Source: G021776435 sp046756245
GTDB lineage: Bacteria; Pseudomonadota; Alphaproteobacteria; Caulobacterales; Parvularculaceae
Length of the DNA stretch: 22,619 nt
Reading direction: 5' to 3'
Assembly (NCBI GenBank): GCA_046756245.1
Contig: JBHHVZ010000044.1
Coordinates: 1 to 22,619, forward strand
Shown here piece by piece: positions 16,821-22,619 of the stretch (position 1 is the stretch's first letter; each line of letters starts with the position of its first letter). Position numbers and translations under genes: made by a program. The notes under the pieces were generated by a model. The model searched no databases. It was not told where the DNA came from and saw nothing but the letters and a program-made list of their open reading frames with translations.

Positions 16821-18695
16821 ATGGATCACCTCGTTTTCGTCATCGCGGTCATCGGCGTTCTGGGCGTCGGGGCGCAGTGGGTGGCCTGGCGGTTCAACCT
16901 GCCGGCCATCGTTCTGATGGCGGTCGCAGGACTTTTGGCCGGGCCCGTATTTGACGTTCTTCGTCCGCTTCAAGGCGCCGCCGGATTGGCGCCGATGGAG
17001 AGCCTTTTCGGCGACCTCTATCAACCCATCATCGCCGTCGCAGTCGCCGTCATCCTGTTCGAGGGCGGCCTGTCGCTCAATTTTTCGGAGATCAGGGGCT
17101 TGAGCAGGGGGGTGACGCGCCTGGTGTTTCCCGGCGTGCCTCTCGCGTGGGCGTTCGGATCGCTCGCCGCCTATTATGTCGCCGGGCTATCCTGGCCGAC
17201 AGCGGTCTTGTTTGCGGGCGTCATGGTTGTGACAGGACCGACCGTCGTCATTCCGCTCCTCAGGCAGTCAAAACTGAATTCCCGTCCGGCCGCGCTCTTG
17301 AAATGGGAAGGCATTATCAATGATCCGATCGGCGCGCTGCTCGCGGTGCTGGTGTTCGAGATCGTCACGCTGGAATACGGCGCCGGCGCAACCGGGCAGG
17401 TGGCCGGGTCCTTGGTCATTTCGGCGATTCTGGCGACGGCGCTGGGCTACGCGCTGGGGCGCGGCGCAGCAAGCGTGTTTCGTCGCGGCTGGACGCCGGA
17501 ATATTTGAAGCCGTCCATTTTGCTCGTTCTTGTGCTGGTCTGTTTCGCGCTCGCCAATGCGCTTCAGGACGAGGCGGGACTGCTGGCGGTGACGGTGATG
17601 GGCGTGACCATCGCCAACTCAAAGATCGCCAGCATCGACGAGCTGCGTCTGTTCAAGGAAAACATCGCCGTTCTTCTCGTTTCGGGCGTATTTGTAATGC
17701 TGACGGCGAACCTCACGCCGGAAACGTTCGCCGCTATCGACCTGCGTATGACCGTTTTCATCGCCGTTATGCTCGTGGTCGTCCGTCCGCTGACCGTATT
17801 TCTTGCGACAGCGGGAGCAGGGCTGCCCTGGCGCGAGCGCCTGCTGGCCGGCTGGATCGCGCCGCGCGGAATCGTCGCCGTCGCGGTGACGAGTCTTTTC
17901 GGCGCGCGCCTTGTCGAGAGCGGATTTCCCGACGGAGCGCGCCTCGTTCCGCTTGCTTTCGCCATGGTGTTCGCAACGGTGGTGCTGCACGGTTTTTCGA
18001 TAGGCCCGCTGGCCAAGACCCTTGGTCTTGCGTCGCGCGAACGGCCTGGCGTGCTCATCGTCGGCGCGTCGCCCTGGTCGGCGGCGCTGGCGGCGAAACT
18101 CAAGGAGCTGGAGATTCCGGTGCTGGTCGCCGACGCAAGCTGGCGCCGGCTCCGCCCGGTGCGACTGGCGGACGTGCCGACCTATTACGGCGAAATTCTT
18201 TCGGAGGTGACCGAACACCATCTCGACCTCAATCGGTTCGGTTATTTGCTGGCGGTGAGCGGCAATGAGGCTCACAACGCGCTCGTCTGCACCGACCTGG
18301 CGCCCGAACTCGGGCGGGCCGCAACATATCAGGTGAACGCGCGCGGCAAGGACGAGGAAGACCGCCGGGCGCTCTCCTACACGCTGCAGGGGCGAACTTT
18401 CCTGCACTCGGCCGCGCCGCTCGACGAACTTCTGCGCCGGCATTACGGCGGCTGGACCTATCAGCACACGAAGCTTTCGGAAGAATATCCGCCCGAGGCC
18501 TATCTCGAGGATCTCGGTAAGGACGGAGAAATCGTCCTCGTCATTCGCAAGGGCGCGCTGCATTTCGCATCGGCGGAAGCGCCGGTGAAACCGGAAACCG
18601 GCGACGTCGTTCTGGCTTATATTCCGAGACCGGCCGAGACCGCTTCCGATGCGGAAACGCCAAAGTCCGAACCCGCAAAGGCCGGGACCGGTTAG
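16821..18695 (+). CDS. CPA1-type cation/proton antiporter with TrkA-like C-terminal domain
   Basis: A 624-residue inner-membrane protein. Residues 1-400 hold about 12 hydrophobic helices of the Na+/H+ exchanger fold, opening MDHLVFVIAVIGVLGVGAQ. The ion-binding pair is Asn167-Asp168 in EGIINDPIGA, the ND signature of CPA1 electroneutral exchangers. VVTGPTVVIPLL and APRGIVAVAVTSLFG are further family motifs. From about 410 a Rossmann-like TrkA-N/RCK-type domain follows (GVLIVGASPWSAALAAKL...), then a TrkA-C-like stretch (DGEIVLVIRKGALHFASAE) and an Ala/Glu-rich tail. The regulatory domain suggests nucleotide-gated control. Na+ versus K+ preference is not readable. No good ribosome binding site precedes the ATG. 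It stands alone between the repeat pair and the kinase-like gene. Confidence 0.92.
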   Translation: MDHLVFVIAVIGVLGVGAQWVAWRFNLPAIVLMAVAGLLAGPVFDVLRPLQGAAGLAPMESLFGDLYQPIIAVAVAVILFEGGLSLNFSEIRGLSRGVTRLVFPGVPLAWAFGSLAAYYVAGLSWPTAVLFAGVMVVTGPTVVIPLLRQSKLNSRPAALLKWEGIINDPIGALLAVLVFEIVTLEYGAGATGQVAGSLVISAILATALGYALGRGAASVFRRGWTPEYLKPSILLVLVLVCFALANALQDEAGLLAVTVMGVTIANSKIASIDELRLFKENIAVLLVSGVFVMLTANLTPETFAAIDLRMTVFIAVMLVVVRPLTVFLATAGAGLPWRERLLAGWIAPRGIVAVAVTSLFGARLVESGFPDGARLVPLAFAMVFATVVLHGFSIGPLAKTLGLASRERPGVLIVGASPWSAALAAKLKELEIPVLVADASWRRLRPVRLADVPTYYGEILSEVTEHHLDLNRFGYLLAVSGNEAHNALVCTDLAPELGRAATYQVNARGKDEEDRRALSYTLQGRTFLHSAAPLDELLRRHYGGWTYQHTKLSEEYPPEAYLEDLGKDGEIVLVIRKGALHFASAEAPVKPETGDVVLAYIPRPAETASDAETPKSEPAKAGTG

Positions 18696-18730
18696 CAATC
18701 AGTTAATAGACGCGTTCTCGAGAAAATTAC

Positions 18731-18745
18731 TTAACGCTGCATTAG
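18731..18745 (+). promoter_or_regulatory. CtrA-like box upstream of the kinase-like gene
   Basis: TTAA-CGCTGCA-TTAG matches the alphaproteobacterial CtrA consensus TTAA-N7-TTAA at seven of eight fixed bases. It lies 41 bases before the ATG. The same gap holds a TTCTCGAGAA palindrome (18714-18723). Short motifs like this occur by chance, so it is a candidate only. Confidence 0.3.
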
Positions 18746-18786
18746 CGTATGGCGCGTAGCTTTTTTTGCGCCCAAGGGACGAATTC

Positions 18787-19692
18787 ATGCGCGTGGTTAA
18801 CCCTTTCGCCGCTTCAAGCGGCTCGCTGATCGGCGCCTACGCCGAGCGGATGGCCGACTCGCTGGCGCGCCGGCGCGCCGAACAGGAAGCCCGCGCGGCG
18901 CGCGAGCAGGGCGAATTGCTGTTCAGGTCGCGCTCGCAATTTCTGGCGAACATGAATCACGAATTGAGGACGCCGCTCAACGCTATTATCGGTTTTGCGA
19001 CGATGTTGAAGGATACCGAGTCCTATGACCTCGATCCCGGGCAGCGGCGCGCCTATGCCGATTACGTGTTGCAGTCAGCCGATTTGCTGCTCAGCCATAT
19101 CAACACCATCCTCGAAATCGCCGCACTCGAGAGCGGAAGCCTCGAAATGGAGCGCACGACGATTGATCTGGGAGAACTTGTGCGTAATGCGGTCGAACGT
19201 GTCCGGATCACAGCCGAAGCCGCAGGAGTGCGCATCGTCGACAAGACCGCCGACGCGCCTGTCTATGCGCTGATTGACGCCGAACGGGTCGCGCAGGCGC
19301 TCGATCATGTTCTGCGCACGGCGATCGGCGCGTCGACCGCCGGCGGCAAGGTGCTCATACGCACAAACTTCGATGACAATGGCGGGCCCGAGATCGCCGT
19401 GCGCGACGCCGGCGAGGGGCTGAGCGCCCAGGAGGCCGAAGACGCGCTTAACGCATTCGAAAGCATCCAGCTCGATCTTGATCAATCGCTGGCCAAACCG
19501 GGCGCCGGCCTCGCCATCTCCAGAAAATTTCTCGAAATGCAGGGCGGCGCGCTGTTTTTGAAGAGCCGCAAAGGGCGCGGAACGCTGGCGCGCCTCACGC
19601 TTCCGGCTGGCCAGGACATTCAGATTGCTGGACCGGTCGACGCTATTGATGCGCATCCGCACGGCGGTCCTGACGGGCTTGGCCAGAGGTAA
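18787..19692 (+). CDS. Soluble histidine-kinase-like protein with degenerate N box
   Basis: A 301-residue cytosolic protein from the ATG at 18787, preceded by AAGGGA; an upstream TTG at 18766 has no such site. It has no membrane segment and no PAS, GAF or other sensor domain. A short charged coiled-coil-like N-terminus leads into the HisKA helix pair with H box FLANMNHELRTPLNAIIGF (phospho-acceptor His58). In the HATPase domain the G1 box (DAGEG, 207-211) and a G2-like GAGLAIS (239-245) are present. The N box reads QALDHVLRTAIG, so the Asn that coordinates Mg-ATP is Thr178. It may be a poor or dead kinase, or act as a phosphatase or scaffold. The HerA-type gene begins 20 bases later, so the two probably share a transcript. 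No response regulator is nearby. Confidence 0.88.
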   Translation: MRVVNPFAASSGSLIGAYAERMADSLARRRAEQEARAAREQGELLFRSRSQFLANMNHELRTPLNAIIGFATMLKDTESYDLDPGQRRAYADYVLQSADLLLSHINTILEIAALESGSLEMERTTIDLGELVRNAVERVRITAEAAGVRIVDKTADAPVYALIDAERVAQALDHVLRTAIGASTAGGKVLIRTNFDDNGGPEIAVRDAGEGLSAQEAEDALNAFESIQLDLDQSLAKPGAGLAISRKFLEMQGGALFLKSRKGRGTLARLTLPAGQDIQIAGPVDAIDAHPHGGPDGLGQR

Positions 19693-19712
19693 AAGACAGG
19701 GGAGCCCAATCG

Positions 19713-21413
19713 ATGTCCACAGGGAGCGAAGCATACGGAATTCCGCCCCAGCCGGGAGATCGGCTTTACGCTGACGCGGCGCTGTCGACGCATGTGGGCG
19801 TCATCGTCTCGGTCACAGGGACGCACGCGCTGATTATGCTCAACAAGGAGCGTTCCGGCTCCGATCGCGGCCTCAGTCCGCAACTCGGCGCCATCATGAG
19901 CATCGACACTGGCGCATGCATCGTGCTCGGGCTCGTGTCGGCCATGAGCGTACCGGCGCCGTCGCTCGAGGACGATGTCGAAGACGTGCGCATTATCGAG
20001 CTTGAGCTCATCGGCGAGTTCACCAAACCGACGGAAAAAACGCCCTCGCGGTTTCGTCGCGGCGTATCGTCCTATCCGACTCTGGGCGATCACGTGCATG
20101 TAGCCACGCGCGATGAACTGTCGGCGCTATTCGCGGTAAGCGGCGAATCGAATGTCAGGGTCGGCGTCGTCAAGCAGGATGCGTCAATTCCGGCCACGGT
20201 CAACGTCAACGACCTGTTTGCGCGTCATTGCGCGATTCTCGGCACGACTGGCGCCGGCAAATCGTGCGCTCTCTCGCTTATTCTTCGCGCCGTTCTCGAT
20301 AAATTCAGCGCCGCGCATGTGGTTCTTCTCGATCCGCATAATGAATATGCGGACTGTTTCGGCGACAGGGCGGCCGTCTTCGACCCAACGAGCTTCACGC
20401 TGCCTTACTGGCTCCTGACGTTCGAAGAACTCATCGAAGTGATTTATCCCGATCGCGTTGGATTCGAAGAAGAAATTGAAGTGCTGGCGGACCTCATCCC
20501 CGCCGCGAAGCGGATGAACCTGTCGCAGATTTCGTCGGGCGTGCGCATCCTCGCCGAAAAGCGCGGCGATCATAGCGCCATCACCGTCGATACGCCGACG
20601 CCGTTCCGGATTTCGGAAGTGCTGGGGCTCATTGACAAGGCGCTCGGCGGGCTCGACAGCACGCGCAGCGTCGCCGTCTATAAGCGGCTTCGGAACCGTC
20701 TGTCCGCCATTAGCCAGGACGCGCGCTACGCCTTCATGTTCGGAAGCCTCACCGTGCAGGACACGATGGCCGACCTGCTCGGCCAGCTTTTTCGCATTCC
20801 GGTCGCCAACCGGCCGATCAGCATCATCGAGCTTGGCGGCCTGCCGACGGAAGTGGTGCAGGTGGTGGTGTCCGTGGTGACGCGTCTCGCCTTCGAATTC
20901 GGCCTTTGGGGCCAGGGCGCAGCGCCGATTGCGCTCATTTGCGAAGAAGCGCACCGCTTCGCGCCGGCCGGCGCGGAGAAAGGATTCGCGCCGACCCGGC
21001 GCGCGTTCGCCCGGATCGCCAAGGAAGGGCGCAAGACCGGCGTGTCGCTGTGGGTCGTCTCGCAGCGCCCGACCGAACTCGATCCGACTATCCTGTCGCA
21101 ATGCAATACGATTTTCGCCATGCGGCTCGCCAACCAGGCCGACCAGGAAGCGTTGCGCGCGGCCGTACCTGACGCGTCCACCAGTCTGTTGAACTGCCTG
21201 CCGTCGCTCGGGCTCGGCGAAGCCATCGCAATCGGGGAGGGCGTGCCGATGCCGACCCGCATCCGGTTCGACGCGCTGCCGCGCGAGGCCGTGCCGCGCA
21301 GCATGACAGCGAATTTCACTCAAGGCTGGTCGGCTGAAATCAACGATAAAAACTTTATCGAGCGCATCGTCGAGCAATGGCGCGCTCAACGAATGCTGCC
21401 GCCGAAAGTTTAA
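19713..21413 (+). CDS. HerA-type hexameric ATPase/translocase (DUF87)
   Basis: A 566-residue protein, GGGGAG upstream of its ATG. The N-terminal ~130 residues form a beta-rich HAS-barrel-like region (RLYADAALSTHVGVIVSV...). The RecA-like core carries Walker A GTTGAGKS (177-184), an insertion of helices (about 230-340), Walker B IALICEEAHRFAP with Glu411-Glu412, and the conserved SQRPTELDPTILSQCNT loop. The C-terminus has the latch-like IRFDALPRE and a final helix. HerA proteins pump double-stranded DNA: with NurA in archaeal end resection, and with SIR2 or nuclease partners in bacterial antiphage systems. Neither NurA nor a nuclease is next to this one. The visible partner is the kinase-like protein 20 bases upstream. 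A 19-bp hairpin repeat follows the stop. Confidence 0.92.
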   Translation: MSTGSEAYGIPPQPGDRLYADAALSTHVGVIVSVTGTHALIMLNKERSGSDRGLSPQLGAIMSIDTGACIVLGLVSAMSVPAPSLEDDVEDVRIIELELIGEFTKPTEKTPSRFRRGVSSYPTLGDHVHVATRDELSALFAVSGESNVRVGVVKQDASIPATVNVNDLFARHCAILGTTGAGKSCALSLILRAVLDKFSAAHVVLLDPHNEYADCFGDRAAVFDPTSFTLPYWLLTFEELIEVIYPDRVGFEEEIEVLADLIPAAKRMNLSQISSGVRILAEKRGDHSAITVDTPTPFRISEVLGLIDKALGGLDSTRSVAVYKRLRNRLSAISQDARYAFMFGSLTVQDTMADLLGQLFRIPVANRPISIIELGGLPTEVVQVVVSVVTRLAFEFGLWGQGAAPIALICEEAHRFAPAGAEKGFAPTRRAFARIAKEGRKTGVSLWVVSQRPTELDPTILSQCNTIFAMRLANQADQEALRAAVPDASTSLLNCLPSLGLGEAIAIGEGVPMPTRIRFDALPREAVPRSMTANFTQGWSAEINDKNFIERIVEQWRAQRMLPPKV

Positions 21414-21432
21414 GCCGCGCGCTCGCTGACGG

Positions 21433-21478
21433 CCTAGAGCATGTTCTCCGACTCGCATTTCGGAGAACATGCTCTAGG
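21433..21478. repeat. Perfect 19-bp inverted repeat with 8-base loop
   Basis: CCTAGAGCATGTTCTCCGA (21433-21451) is matched perfectly by its reverse complement at 21460-21478, with loop CTCGCATT. It lies 19 bases after the HerA-type stop. The AGAGCATG...CATGCTCT frame resembles a dispersed palindrome seen between genes in many alphaproteobacteria. It could stop transcription as a strong hairpin, but no T-tract follows it. Confidence 0.8.
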
Positions 21479-21509
21479 GCGTCGTTCAAAGGTCGATCCT
21501 GGAAGGCAG

Positions 21510-21526
21510 GGCTTTTCTCCAAAGCC
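21510..21526 (+). other. Small hairpin GGCTTT-tctcc-AAAGCC
   Basis: A perfect 6-bp stem with a five-base loop in the gap between the HerA-type gene and the asparaginase. It could be part of a leader or a weak terminator. Apart from this hairpin and the large inverted repeat, the 202-base gap shows nothing I can name. Confidence 0.3.
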
Positions 21527-21615
21527 AATGAGTTGCAGTCAGCGAGAGCGCTTATAGGCCCAAAAGCCTTGCGGCGCGGCGCGCCTGCCGCCAAACTGCC
21601 GGCCGGAGGCGAACC

Positions 21616-22619
21616 ATGCGCGAAATTCTTTCTTTCCTTGCAGCCGGTTTTTGTCTTCTCGCCGCCGCCGCGGCCGAGGAAAGGCCGATCGCGATTGTCA
21701 TTCACGGCGGCGCCGGCGCGCTCGAGCCCGGCCGCTATACGCCGGAAGAGGAAGCCGCCTACAAGGCGAAGCTGACCGAAGCGCTCGAACGCGGCTATTC
21801 GGTCCTAGATGGAGGCGGTTCGGCGCTCGATGCGGTTGAAGCGGCGATCGTCACGCTTGAGGACTCGCCGCTTTTCAACGCCGGCAAGGGCGCCGTCTTC
21901 ACCAGCGAAGGCAAGAACGAACTCGACGCCTCGATCATGGACGGCGCGACCAAGAACGCCGGCGCGGTGACCGGCGTCACCCGCGTTAAAAATCCAATCA
22001 AGCTCGCGCGCGCCGTCATGGAGAATTCGAAGCATGTGATGTTCGCGGGCGACGGCGCCGACGAATTCGCGCGCGAGCAGAGGCTCGAGCGCGTGCCGCG
22101 TCGCTATTTCCACACTGATCGGCGCTGGCGAGCCTACAAGAAAGCGCTCAAGGCCGAACAGGACGCGGCGAAGGCGCAAAAAGAAAGCGCGCTTTCTTAT
22201 GATCGTAAATTCGGCACGGTCGGGGCGGTCGCGCTCGACCGGAGCGGCGATCTCGCCGCCGGCACGTCGACCGGCGGAATGACTTTGAAGCGCTACGGCC
22301 GGGTCGGCGACTCGCCGATTATCGGCGCCGGAACCTTCGCCGACAACGCCTCCTGCGGCGTGTCGTCGACCGGGCACGGCGAGTATTTCATTCGCCTCAC
22401 CATCGCCCGCGATATCTGCGCGCAGGTGGAATACGCCGGCAAGTCGGTCGACGAGGCGGCCCGCGACGTTATCCATAACCGGCTTGAAACGCTCGGCGGC
22501 GACGGCGGCGTCATCGTGCTCGGCGCCGACGGCGATTACGCCATGGCGTTCAACTCCGCCGGCATGTTCCGCGGCGTCAAACGCGAGGGCGAAGAGGCGC
22601 GCGTGGCGATTTACGGGGA
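21616..22619 (+). CDS. Secreted isoaspartyl peptidase / L-asparaginase (Ntn hydrolase), 3' end outside the window
   Basis: The ATG at 21616 has a GGAGG site six bases upstream and opens into a signal peptide (MREILSFLAAGFCLLAAAAA, cut near AEERP), so the enzyme is exported. The frame is open to the window end: 334 residues, probably only a little short of full length. Family blocks: IVIHGGAGALEPG, LDAVEAAIVTLEDSPLFNAGKG, ELDASIMDG, then KFGTVGAVALDRSG with Thr201, the nucleophile freed by autocleavage before it, and AAGTSTGGMTLK plus STGHGEYFIR in the beta subunit. Plant-type asparaginases/isoaspartyl dipeptidases hydrolyse beta-aspartyl dipeptides and asparagine. A charged linker (about 175-195, rich in Lys, Ala and Glu) precedes the cleavage site, as expected. 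Confidence 0.94.
   Translation, partial: MREILSFLAAGFCLLAAAAAEERPIAIVIHGGAGALEPGRYTPEEEAAYKAKLTEALERGYSVLDGGGSALDAVEAAIVTLEDSPLFNAGKGAVFTSEGKNELDASIMDGATKNAGAVTGVTRVKNPIKLARAVMENSKHVMFAGDGADEFAREQRLERVPRRYFHTDRRWRAYKKALKAEQDAAKAQKESALSYDRKFGTVGAVALDRSGDLAAGTSTGGMTLKRYGRVGDSPIIGAGTFADNASCGVSSTGHGEYFIRLTIARDICAQVEYAGKSVDEAARDVIHNRLETLGGDGGVIVLGADGDYAMAFNSAGMFRGVKREGEEARVAIYG

Noticed and set aside
17619..18698. 359-codon minus-strand frame opposite the antiporter
   Set aside because: Composition of a shadow (Arg, His, Gly rich), with no start signal or domain.
20184..21470. 428-codon minus-strand frame opposite the HerA-type gene
   Set aside because: Antisense shadow in high-GC DNA; Walker motifs on the plus strand decide the coding strand.

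Overview
The window is a GC-rich chromosomal segment that reads as an alphaproteobacterium. The best evidence is the block D-Ala-D-Ala carboxypeptidase with SPOR domain / phasin / clpS / clpA, together with a Tad-pilus TadE/TadG-like protein, an exosortase A set and two families of short palindromic repeats typical of this class. A marine, possibly stalked or budding group such as Hyphomonadaceae or Parvularculaceae is my guess. The genus cannot be fixed from the sequence alone. No rRNA, tRNA, CRISPR array, prophage or insertion sequence was seen.

Layout. 1-577: the end of a TadE/TadG-like pilus protein. 596-2257: a monomeric-sarcosine-oxidase-type flavoenzyme and a GNAT acetyltransferase, both on the minus strand. 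2392-8008: an exosortase-type envelope module, with a glycosyltransferase and a FemAB-like protein on plus converging on an asparagine-synthetase-type amidotransferase and a fused exosortase/EpsI protein on minus. 8177-8555: a compact unit made of a small GIY-YIG nuclease gene walled in by two inverted copies of a palindromic repeat. 8648-10591: acetyl-CoA synthetase. 10727-12085: a periplasmic penicillin-binding carboxypeptidase. 12442-15924: phasin, clpS and clpA. 15999-16540: a MerR/TipAS-type regulator broken by an internal deletion. 16611-16748: a REPIN-like pair of inverted palindromes. 16821-18695: a CPA1-type cation/proton antiporter with a TrkA-like tail. 18787-21413: a soluble histidine-kinase-like protein with a degenerate N box, followed closely by a HerA-type ATPase. 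21616-22619: a secreted isoaspartyl peptidase/asparaginase that runs off the end of the window.

How the genes fit together. The exosortase block should build or sort an envelope polymer or anchor proteins. clpS and clpA form the N-degron adaptor/unfoldase pair that feeds ClpP. The phasin coats polyhydroxyalkanoate granules, and its promoter carries paired TGCA-rich sites suited to a PhaR-type repressor. The kinase-like/HerA pair looks like one transcription unit of unknown role.

Best leads for something new: (1) the GIY-YIG gene boxed by covarying inverted palindromes, whose GTCAT head and ATCCA tail are shared with the REPIN-like pair 8 kb away; (2) the ClpS gatekeeper methionine replaced by glutamine; (3) a TipAS drug-binding domain left as a free-standing frame with its own ribosome binding site; (4) the kinase-like/HerA pair.
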